A model generated the notes under the pieces. The model did no database searches and was not told where the DNA came from. It saw only the letters and a program-made list of their open reading frames with translations. The translations under genes and the position numbers were made by a program. This document shows positions 16,188-23,602 of a stretch of DNA of 43,151 bases, piece after piece. Origin of the DNA: Euryarchaeota archaeon UBA105 (GTDB lineage: Archaea > Thermoplasmatota > Poseidoniia > Poseidoniales > Thalassarchaeaceae); the NCBI GenBank assembly GCA_002496905.1, contig DALV01000102.1:1-43151 (forward strand), read 5' to 3'. How positions within the stretch are numbered: the stretch's first letter is position 1; each line of letters begins with the position of its first letter.

Positions 16188-18567
16188 AGGATGGATCCTT
16201 GATTGTCATTTAGATATCAAAACCGAATGTATGAGTTTATGGATTAAAAAAGACGAGGGGGGAGTTCAACAGATCCTAATGCCATGGTCATTCACGATAC
16301 ATGTTCATGGAGAATCGCACAGATTAGATGAACTAGGTAGAGCCCTTTCTAGACCTGAATACCAACGTCCATTTGGAGCACTATCATTGAGATGGGAAAG
16401 GCATCGTACCTCACATGAATCACAAAAAGAAGTGGAAGTCCTTGCGGTTAGTTTGCAGAAACCATCGAAGATAAGAAAAATTGCAGAGATGATTGATGCA
16501 AATGGCTCATGGCAAAATTTCGAGCTTTTTTCCGTTGACCCCAAAATCACTCAGAAATTTTTGTTAGACCTCAAAACCCATCCTTTTGGAAGGGTGAAGA
16601 TAATTGGGAACCAAATTTTTCCCTTAGATACAAGAGACGAAGTTGATTGGCAACTTCCACCTCTTAGAATCATCGAACTCGATGTTTGTTGCCTAGATGT
16701 AAATGGTAAAAGAAAGGCTAGCGCACCAATTTCTAGTATCACAATAGTTGACAAGGGAGTAATTAATTGCGAAAGCAAATCATTCAGTCAAACTTTGGTT
16801 GCCAACGCATATACTTGCTCTGCCCATATGTTAGATGATTTCCACAGTAAAATGGAGGAAATTGACCCCGACATTGTAATCACCCATGATGGAGATAATG
16901 TCGACATTCCTGCATTGATTAGACTTGCCGAGAAGTCGGGGGTGAAATTGAATATTAGTAGAAATGGAAGAGGAAGTAAACCTCTTTCTCAAGAACGTGT
17001 GGCTTGGAGCTATGGCCGACTTCTGAGAAAGGAAGCGTACCATTCCTTAGAAGGACGATTACACATTGACATGGGGCGCTCTTTCATAGGCAAAGAAGGT
17101 GGGATTGAGGGATTAATAGAATTATCAAGAACTTCGGGATTACCAGCAGCGGACCTCTCAAGATTATCACCAGGTTCAGCAATTTCCGCTATGCAAATTC
17201 GACAATCGATTGAAGATGGAGTATTGATTCCTTGGAAAAAGAATAGGCCAGAAGATATGAAAGATGCTGAACAAATAATGTTGGCTGATCGGGGTGGACT
17301 ATACTTAGACCCAATTGTTGGTGTGCATCAAGGTGTTATTGAACTAGATTTTGCGAGTTTATTCCCCAGCATAATTGCAACGAGAAACATTAGCCCTGAA
17401 ACTATGAATTGTTTGTGCTGTAATCTAGATTCGGACTATTCAAGAAAAGATGGGAGATTATCGTTGAATGTCAAAATAGCCGCTGCTGAAATTCAAAAAA
17501 GACAAAAAAATAATGAAAATTTGAAATTAGTAGTACCCGAGCTTGGATTACATGTCTGTACGAAAAGGCATGGATTCCTAGGTAGAGTGGTAGCACCTAT
17601 AATTGAAAGACGGAATGTATTGAAAGAAAAAAGGCAGAACAAAGGAGACGTTTGGGATAGAAGACAAAATGTTCTGAAGTGGATCTTAGTAACTTGTTTT
17701 GGCTATACGGGGTATCGAAATGCTCGCTTTGGTAGAATTGAATGCCATGAGGCCATTTGCGCTTGGTCTCGTGAAATACTCTTGACCACTATTGAAGAAG
17801 CAAACAAAGAAGGATGGGATTGTATACACGCTATAGTTGACGCTATTTGGATTAAAGATAGAAATAATCGAAGCGAGGGAGAAAAGCGAGATTCATACCA
17901 ACGTTTGATGGCTAGAATTGAAGCATTGGTTGGCATACCTCTTGAACTAGAACATGAATATGATTGGATTGCATTCATCCCAAATCGAACTACAGGAGTT
18001 GGTGCACTAACCAAATATTATGCAAAGATAGGAAATGAGTGGAAGGTTAGAGGGATTGAATTACGCCAGCATTCAACATGTGAATGGATAAGACAATTAC
18101 AAGAAGGCATGATGGAAGATTTAGCGAAGGATCCATTCGGAATTGGGCCAGAAATCGCGTCTCAACGTGTTGAAGATGAAATTTCTCGTATGAAGAGAGG
18201 AGAAGTGCCATTGAGTCAATTGATAGTAGGTAGAAGAGTACGATATGAAACTGGCAATCATCGTGTAATGAATCTGACAGCGGCGGCTCTTCTCCGTGCC
18301 CGAGCGCTAGAACAAACTGCCCCTCCTGGAAGGAAGGTTCGTTTTGCCGTAACAGGTTGGAAAAGAGAACAGCCTGCCGGCAGGGTGCGATTACAATCAG
18401 AAATAGAGTCAGGAACGAATTCTATTTCTGGAGAAAAAGGAGACGCAGAATTCTATACTCCACTAGCCGTTCGAGCCGCCACTTCCATACTATCTCCCTT
18501 TGGTTGGAATGAAGATGTTGTAGCTGCAGACTCGATGAGGCAATCTAGTCTAGAGGTTTGGATGTGA
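16180..18567 (+). CDS. Divergent family B DNA polymerase, probably proofreading-deficient (PolB2-like)
   Basis: The 795-residue protein has the order of a family B polymerase. Motif A is ELDFASLFPSII (Asp390). Motif B is KWILVTCFGYTGY (Lys500, with the usual Asn-Ser replaced by Val-Thr). Motif C is HAIVDAIW, where only the second aspartate of YxDTDS (Asp554) remains. In the exonuclease domain, Exo I is ELDVCC, so the glutamate of DxE is Cys170. Exo II is THDGDNVD, with Asn replaced by Asp237 and Asp242 kept, and no Exo III YxxxD is found. Proofreading is therefore probably lost, while polymerisation may survive on Asp390 and Asp554. This pattern resembles archaeal PolB2 rather than the replicative PolB3. 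The 3' end overlaps the convergent gene by 115 nt. Confidence 0.88.
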   Translation: MDEGWILDCHLDIKTECMSLWIKKDEGGVQQILMPWSFTIHVHGESHRLDELGRALSRPEYQRPFGALSLRWERHRTSHESQKEVEVLAVSLQKPSKIRKIAEMIDANGSWQNFELFSVDPKITQKFLLDLKTHPFGRVKIIGNQIFPLDTRDEVDWQLPPLRIIELDVCCLDVNGKRKASAPISSITIVDKGVINCESKSFSQTLVANAYTCSAHMLDDFHSKMEEIDPDIVITHDGDNVDIPALIRLAEKSGVKLNISRNGRGSKPLSQERVAWSYGRLLRKEAYHSLEGRLHIDMGRSFIGKEGGIEGLIELSRTSGLPAADLSRLSPGSAISAMQIRQSIEDGVLIPWKKNRPEDMKDAEQIMLADRGGLYLDPIVGVHQGVIELDFASLFPSIIATRNISPETMNCLCCNLDSDYSRKDGRLSLNVKIAAAEIQKRQKNNENLKLVVPELGLHVCTKRHGFLGRVVAPIIERRNVLKEKRQNKGDVWDRRQNVLKWILVTCFGYTGYRNARFGRIECHEAICAWSREILLTTIEEANKEGWDCIHAIVDAIWIKDRNNRSEGEKRDSYQRLMARIEALVGIPLELEHEYDWIAFIPNRTTGVGALTKYYAKIGNEWKVRGIELRQHSTCEWIRQLQEGMMEDLAKDPFGIGPEIASQRVEDEISRMKRGEVPLSQLIVGRRVRYETGNHRVMNLTAAALLRARALEQTAPPGRKVRFAVTGWKREQPAGRVRLQSEIESGTNSISGEKGDAEFYTPLAVRAATSILSPFGWNEDVVAADSMRQSSLEVWM

Positions 18568-19274
18568 CGGAATTCCAGAAGTGAGGTTTGACCAAATGGC
18601 AATTGTGCCCAAATCATTTCCCTATCAAGAGACAAAAGGTGTAATCTCTTTCTTGCCAAACCACGATTAGATTTTTTCGAAAGTGGTTCACCAACCCTCA
18701 GTATATCATCTGCAAATTGTCTCAGAATCTCGCGTATATCCTTGCTTAACGGTGGTGATGAATTACGACTTGATGTGAGAATCACCAAAGAATTCGAATC
18801 TTTACTAATATCCTTACATCGTTGAAGTGTTGCCTTCAACAAAGAGCGCCCTTCCGATTTCTTAAGTTGAGTATCCATAAACATCCTAGGTATTTGTGAA
18901 ATTACGATAATTCTCCCCTCAATCATTCTATTCGGTGAATCTTTTGATTTGGCTTCATTAGATAGTCTTTGAATAATCGACGCTGTTTGATGAGCTGTGA
19001 AACCACGGCATATATGGAAATTAGACAAGGCTTGACGATTTTTACAACCTCGTATTCGCAACAAAGGAAGAAGAGGAGAGGGGTCGAATGCCATCCCTCC
19101 ATCAATCCAATGCACTGGTCTAGATTCAGACAAATCGTTAGCAACCATTCGCAATAGTGCACCTTGGAATTCCTTTCTATCTTGATCAATAAGAAGAACA
19201 GAGGGTGCCATTGGTTTTGGTAATACTAGATCTATTGCTGAATCACCCCAAGAAATACTCGTTAGCCGAGACAT
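18453..19274 (-). CDS. RecA-superfamily-like protein lacking a Walker A motif (putative)
   Basis: The 273-residue protein has the strand-helix pattern of RecA/RadA/RadB. SISWGDSAIDLVLP resembles the entry to the RecA core. VHWIDGGMAFDPSPLLPLLRIRG resembles the 'Y-DTEG-F-PERL' strand-helix, SNFHICRGFTAHQ the next strand, and GRIIVISQIPRMF and NSLVILTSS two later core strands. Where a P-loop (GxxxxGKT) would lie, the sequence is VLLIDQDRKEFQG, so ATP binding by Walker A is not expected. ATG 19274 is preferred; TTG 19304 would add ten residues. It converges on polB with overlapping coding ends. The family call is by pattern, not by alignment. Confidence 0.6.
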   Translation of the reverse strand: MSRLTSISWGDSAIDLVLPKPMAPSVLLIDQDRKEFQGALLRMVANDLSESRPVHWIDGGMAFDPSPLLPLLRIRGCKNRQALSNFHICRGFTAHQTASIIQRLSNEAKSKDSPNRMIEGRIIVISQIPRMFMDTQLKKSEGRSLLKATLQRCKDISKDSNSLVILTSSRNSSPPLSKDIREILRQFADDILRVGEPLSKKSNRGLARKRLHLLSLDREMIWAQLPFGQTSLLEFRHIQTSRLDCLIESAATTSSFQPKGDSMEVAARTASGV

Positions 19275-19351
19275 AGGCAGAAGGCAATGCAAATCACCTA
19301 TCAATCAGCCAACGAGAGAGAGGTATTGAATCGGTTAGTGAAAGTAATAAT

Positions 19352-21373
19352 TCACAATAATTGAGATTCATCTTCTTCGTTTGTAGGTTGATTTTGTTTA
19401 ATTGGTTTAGGATTGGATGTAGGCATTAATGAAATTGCAAGTAAAACAAAAATCACCATGATTGCATTGCTAGGTTGAACGAGCCAAGAAAGAGGGCTAT
19501 TGCCATTGAATGATGATTGTGCAGTAAGCGTAACAGGAACTCTTTGTTCTAGTCCAAAGGAGTCGACGAAAACGATTTCACCTTCTGCAATCATACCAGG
19601 AGTCAATAATCCATCAGGAACTATGTTCAGGACTATGTCAGGGCATGCTTGTAATTCACCAGCGGTTTTGACTGTGGCTATTCGAGAGAGTGCACCCTCG
19701 ACTGCGATAGAGTATGTTCGTGAACCTTCACCCAAGCAAGAAGTAGATAGTGTGAGCTGGGAGTTTTCATCCCAAGGAATAACCGCAGTAAGGTGTTGCG
19801 AAGTAATCCTATGACCTATGGAATACCAGTCTAAGTCAATTTGCCAATTCTCTTCCCCTTCACAACCAATTGTGCCTCTAAGATATCCTGAACCCTGGGC
19901 CATTTGGTTAGCTGTAGCAAGTTCTATTGTAGATTCTCCCTGCTCAACTGAAACGATTCTTGGGGCGACCCCCTCTGAATTGGTTGAAGTGTAGACGTCG
20001 ATTTCTAATTGACAAGGGGCTTCTGCAAAAACTGTTGCAAAAATTGTTTCTTGTCCGAGAATTTCCAACGGACCTCTAGGAGGTAATACATTGACAGACG
20101 TGGGATTTTCCGGATATTCGAAAATAATTTTTGTCTCTTCAGAATTGATACTCTCAATTGTCGCTGTCCATTGTACCAAACGACCTCGACTATCTCGTAT
20201 TTGCATCCCATTTGCTCCCAATTGATCCCCTTGGGTAAAAGCGTCTCCGGGTGCGCCACTATCTCGGCCTCGTTGCAACGCCGCATCGCCATCCGCTTCG
20301 AGAATTTTCAGCCACGCTTTTTCCGGGTCGGTGTTGACAAGGTTGTTACCTTCATCGCCATTATTTTGATCTTGAATTTCAACAATAACTCCATGGCCGG
20401 GCAGAGCCGAATCGAATCCCGAATTGACTCTAAGTGTGAATCGGACCCATTCATTTGGTGCAATTGGAATTTCAAGGTATGAACCACCTTGAGATATTCC
20501 TCGGATGGTATAATTTGAAAAATTAGGATCTACATGAATACCCCTCTTAACCCCAATTAGGTCAAGAGTAGAGGAGGAGGGCAGGGCAGGTATTGCACCA
20601 TTGCCGTTCCAATTACCACTAGCCATTATACCCCAGTCACCAATACCATTCCAATTACTGGTTGGCAAATCGCTGTGAACATCATACAAATCTAACGCGC
20701 CCATCTGGTGTAGCATTTCATGCACAACTGTGCCTACGCCAGAATGAACTGAAGCGATTGTGAAGTGTTCGACACTCCAATCTCCAATTTCTAATGGTTC
20801 TTGCATTCCTGTGAAATGGCTCCAAAGTGAATCAGTGCCACCATTCATTTCCTGAGGTTGTGCAGAGTGCAGAATGAGAAGTCTGTCAACTACTCCATCC
20901 GAGTTCAAGTCCCAATTGGAAAGGTCAATTCCTTGCAGTTGATCGGAGGCAACATCTCGAAGCAAAGTTTCAGCCCCATTCCCATCTGCACCATGGTCCC
21001 TCTCTCCGGCAACATCTTCACCCCAATTTTTGACCCCTAATGGCGCTTTCCAAACTTCGTCAAATAATGTCACTGATAATGACGAAGACCCAGCAGTCAT
21101 TTGGTCAATGTATTCCTCAGCAGAACCTTCACCGGTTAGAATTTGTGAGGCGGTTGAAGTTGAAAACTGGTTATTTGGAAATTCAACTTGAAGTACCAAC
21201 CATCGTTCATCGGCCTGAACCCCTAATAATGGAAGTCCACTTTCGTCATCATTGGTTACTTGATTTGAGGCCCAATTATCAACCATTTCGGAATTAAAAT
21301 GCACATATATGGCACCTAGTATTAGCAAAGCCACTAGCCCTGCCCTAAGTCCCTTCATACCGATATCGAACAT
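19352..21373 (-). CDS. M6-family (immune inhibitor A-like) secreted metalloprotease
   Basis: The protein of about 673 residues is a zinc endopeptidase. The catalytic motif VVHEMLHQMGALDLYD gives HExxHxxGxxD followed by the LYD typical of M6, and GDWGIMASGNWNG supplies the Met-turn. The N-terminus has one hydrophobic segment (LRAGLVALLILGAIYVHF) that is a signal or anchor. A second helix near the C-terminus (NAIMVIFVLLAISLMPT) and an acidic tail suggest membrane anchoring with the protease outside. Downstream beta-rich segments, with several cysteines, are probably accessory domains. The frame extends to 21502 inside tatC, but ATG 21373 or 21358 fits a signal sequence. It follows tatC on the same strand. 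Confidence 0.88.
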   Translation of the reverse strand: MFDIGMKGLRAGLVALLILGAIYVHFNSEMVDNWASNQVTNDDESGLPLLGVQADERWLVLQVEFPNNQFSTSTASQILTGEGSAEEYIDQMTAGSSSLSVTLFDEVWKAPLGVKNWGEDVAGERDHGADGNGAETLLRDVASDQLQGIDLSNWDLNSDGVVDRLLILHSAQPQEMNGGTDSLWSHFTGMQEPLEIGDWSVEHFTIASVHSGVGTVVHEMLHQMGALDLYDVHSDLPTSNWNGIGDWGIMASGNWNGNGAIPALPSSSTLDLIGVKRGIHVDPNFSNYTIRGISQGGSYLEIPIAPNEWVRFTLRVNSGFDSALPGHGVIVEIQDQNNGDEGNNLVNTDPEKAWLKILEADGDAALQRGRDSGAPGDAFTQGDQLGANGMQIRDSRGRLVQWTATIESINSEETKIIFEYPENPTSVNVLPPRGPLEILGQETIFATVFAEAPCQLEIDVYTSTNSEGVAPRIVSVEQGESTIELATANQMAQGSGYLRGTIGCEGEENWQIDLDWYSIGHRITSQHLTAVIPWDENSQLTLSTSCLGEGSRTYSIAVEGALSRIATVKTAGELQACPDIVLNIVPDGLLTPGMIAEGEIVFVDSFGLEQRVPVTLTAQSSFNGNSPLSWLVQPSNAIMVIFVLLAISLMPTSNPKPIKQNQPTNEEDESQLL

Positions 21374-21375
21374 CT

Positions 21376-21396
21376 CCGTTCCCTTGAAGGGAACGG
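21376..21396. repeat. Perfect 10-bp inverted repeat in the tatC-M6 protease spacer
   Basis: CCGTTCCCTT and AAGGGAACGG are exact reverse complements separated by one base. In RNA they would form a stable hairpin (a stem of about 8-9 bp with a small loop). It lies 27 nt after the tatC stop and ends 3 bp upstream of ATG 21373, so GGAG next to that codon is part of the stem. No T-run follows. It may be an mRNA-processing or translation-control hairpin, or a protein-binding site. Confidence 0.6.
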
Positions 21397-21422
21397 ATTG
21401 TTGAATTGTTATCTCTTCAATT

Positions 21423-22529
21423 TCAAGGCAATCTACGATATTCTGCAGAATAAAACTGCAAGGATTGTTTTCTCCAGTTCTGTGAATTAGAATTGACTTC
21501 ATCTAACCAATTTAATCCGTCTAATTCTGTTTGATTAGATTCAATGTAAGAGCGAATGTCTATTGGTAAAGGATATCCATTACATCCTGTGATGGTCAAG
21601 CGAGTTAGTGAATTGCGTTCTACCATTTCTCTCAAAGCCACTTGTTCATTTTGATCTAAACATAGCGCACTTGGTCTTAGGATTGGTATTTTTTGGTGTA
21701 ACCATTTTTCTTCAAATGAAGGGCAGGCGCCCTCACATGAACAGTCAACTAAAGCTATTTTTTGAATAGAACCATCTTTGTCTACAAACTGGGTAAAATC
21801 TGGATTGCGTCGACCCAACGGGCCTTTAGGTACTGTTCGAGATATCAGCTCGGCAGTTACCAGTACAGAAATGGCAATCAAAATTCTAAGGCCCTCGAAA
21901 ATTTCTGGTAGGGTCAAAATTAGTAAACCACCCACAATAGCAAAGACTCGGTTTCTAAATCGACTCCGGCCTTCTTCAACCAAACCAAATAATCTAGAGA
22001 GTGAAAGGAATAGTGTAGAAGTAAATGTAAGAATTAAAATCCAAGAAATACCACTAGCCAAAGCAAATAATTCTGAGGCGTCATATCTCGGTGTGACTGA
22101 AGAAATCGAGTCTAGTTGAATGCCTGCTTCGATGTAATAAGGAATCATACTAAACCATACCCAATACAAAATACTCGGAACAATTATTGCATTCGAAATC
22201 AAGTATGTGTCTAGCCACCTCTTCTCATTAGATAGAAGTCCTGCATTGGCGAAAAATCTCAAATCGAGGGAAAAAAATGGCAGTGAAATGACAGATGCAA
22301 TAATGATTACAGCCATGAATCTCATTTCTATCCAGTCATAGGGACCATAGACAGATAAAGCACCTGAGGGTGATTGAGAAAGGCTCCAATTATTGAGAAT
22401 TGTTTCGACCCAAATTGTTGTGACGGCAGAAGCAATAAGGAATACAAATGTATTTCTTCGAATTAAAGAATGTAAATCTTCCAAATGGCTAGTGACCGGT
22501 TTACGGTCTACTAGACTACTGTTTGCCAT
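21423..22529 (-). CDS. tatC: TatC twin-arginine translocase subunit with cysteine-rich C-terminal extension
   Basis: The N-terminal 235 residues form a six-helix TatC. SHLEDLHSLIRR matches the conserved HLxELRxR start, followed by YGPYDWIEMRF and the cytosolic loop AGLLSNEKRW, whose glutamate (Glu102) corresponds to the essential TatC residue. TatC is the receptor for folded proteins with twin-arginine signals. Unlike usual TatC (about 250 residues), this protein continues for about 130 more. The extension contains VDCSCEGACP (Cys263, 265, 269), Cys290 and TGCNGYP (Cys316). The order, including LTRLTITGC, is reminiscent of the cysteine-containing N-terminal region of HdrA-like proteins; this is a pattern resemblance only. 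The gene starts one base after the stop of the CxCH protein gene. Confidence 0.82.
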   Translation of the reverse strand: MANSSLVDRKPVTSHLEDLHSLIRRNTFVFLIASAVTTIWVETILNNWSLSQSPSGALSVYGPYDWIEMRFMAVIIIASVISLPFFSLDLRFFANAGLLSNEKRWLDTYLISNAIIVPSILYWVWFSMIPYYIEAGIQLDSISSVTPRYDASELFALASGISWILILTFTSTLFLSLSRLFGLVEEGRSRFRNRVFAIVGGLLILTLPEIFEGLRILIAISVLVTAELISRTVPKGPLGRRNPDFTQFVDKDGSIQKIALVDCSCEGACPSFEEKWLHQKIPILRPSALCLDQNEQVALREMVERNSLTRLTITGCNGYPLPIDIRSYIESNQTELDGLNWLDEVNSNSQNWRKQSLQFYSAEYRRLP

Positions 22530-22530
22530 A

Positions 22531-23523
22531 TTACATCACGTCGTGGACGGTTGACTCTGCCTTAGCCGAACGCACAGTTCGATACACCCCATATGAGGCC
22601 CAGGCGGCTATGAACCAAGCACATCCAATAACGAAGTCGTGTTGACCGCCATTGGCAGACCAGTCGACTGCAAAGAAGAATGCTATGGCTGCGACTAGTC
22701 CACGCCTAATCCCTTGCGGATAAGCCAATTCCATGGCTAAGTATTCAGGACCTGGGCCATGGCGTCTTTCGAGGATTTCCCGTTGGAAAACGGCACCTAC
22801 GATTAGGGCGGTTAGAGAAGTCCAGTAAAACAGGTTGCCACTTTCAAAGACTCTATCAGAAAGGTTCTTTTGGCGTTCTTTTTCTTTTTCGGACTCACTT
22901 TCTTCAAGGACGAAGAGTGTTTGGTAATCGCCAACAGCAATTGTTCGAGTTTGCAAGGTTGCATCACCATCTCCCACTGCAATAGAACCCGGTGGGTTAA
23001 TGGAAAAAGTCAGGATATTCCAGTAATCATACTCATTTGGAATTCCGTCACCATTAACTGAATTGCCTGCGATGCTGAAGAGTATTATATCTGAATCAGA
23101 TGATGGTGATGTCCAACTGATGGTCCAAACTCCATCACCGGTTTCTGAATGCGAAATTGCATTTGCATCCCCATCGGCTTCTCTAATTTCTTGTGAATCA
23201 TCCCAAGAGAAAGCTCCAGCTCCGTTATCTGTTAGAAGGAATCCTGCTTTGGTGTTACCATCCGCTCCAGCCAGTGTTACAGAATCAGCCACTGTGATTA
23301 CAAACTCGTACACCTGATCTGTTTCGTACATTACAGGGACTCCTGAAACCATAACAACGGCTCTGTCACCCGGACTGGAATAATGACATGTACACCCATA
23401 TTTGGCAGTCTCTTGATTATCTGAATTAAGATATGGTGGACCACCGCTGTTAGCGAATGCTGGTATTGCTAGTAATCCTACTAGGCATAAAGCAACAACG
23501 AGCTTTGTTGAACGCACCATCAT
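22531..23523 (-). CDS. Exported Reeler/choice-of-anchor-like membrane protein with a CxCH motif
   Basis: The 330-residue protein has a signal peptide (KLVVALCLVGLLAIPAFA). A beta-rich outer domain follows that begins with YGCTCHYSS (Cys44, Cys46, His47), like Reeler-type domains in environmental archaea and bacteria. It then has a charged linker (about 210-230), one transmembrane helix (FYWTSLTALIVGAVF) and two further hydrophobic segments near the C-terminus. CxCH is one residue shorter than the CxxCH heme c motif, so covalent heme is possible but unproven. The start at 23523 is supported by AGGAGGT four to seven bases upstream, one of the strongest ribosome-binding sites in the window. It precedes tatC by a single base and follows pntB. 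Confidence 0.75.
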   Translation of the reverse strand: MMVRSTKLVVALCLVGLLAIPAFANSGGPPYLNSDNQETAKYGCTCHYSSPGDRAVVMVSGVPVMYETDQVYEFVITVADSVTLAGADGNTKAGFLLTDNGAGAFSWDDSQEIREADGDANAISHSETGDGVWTISWTSPSSDSDIILFSIAGNSVNGDGIPNEYDYWNILTFSINPPGSIAVGDGDATLQTRTIAVGDYQTLFVLEESESEKEKERQKNLSDRVFESGNLFYWTSLTALIVGAVFQREILERRHGPGPEYLAMELAYPQGIRRGLVAAIAFFFAVDWSANGGQHDFVIGCAWFIAAWASYGVYRTVRSAKAESTVHDVM

Positions 23524-23576
23524 CAAGACCTCCTGTTATCCTTGCGCCCTCGTCAAACACATAACCCTTGCTCGTT

Positions 23577-23595
23577 CGCCTCCCCTAGGGAGGCG
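23577..23595. terminator. GC-rich hairpin after pntB
   Basis: CGCCTCCC and GGGAGGCG are perfect 8-bp arms around a 3-nt loop, starting 8 nt beyond the pntB stop on the minus strand. It is among the most stable hairpins in the window. It is not followed by a T-run, so it may limit RNA decay or pause transcription between the pnt operon and the CxCH gene rather than act as a classical terminator. Confidence 0.5.
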
Positions 23596-23602
23596 GTGTA
23601 AT

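Noticed and set aside
21374..21502. A 43-residue N-terminal extension of the M6 protease
   Set aside because: It overlaps tatC and the inverted repeat and precedes a clear signal-type hydrophobic segment.
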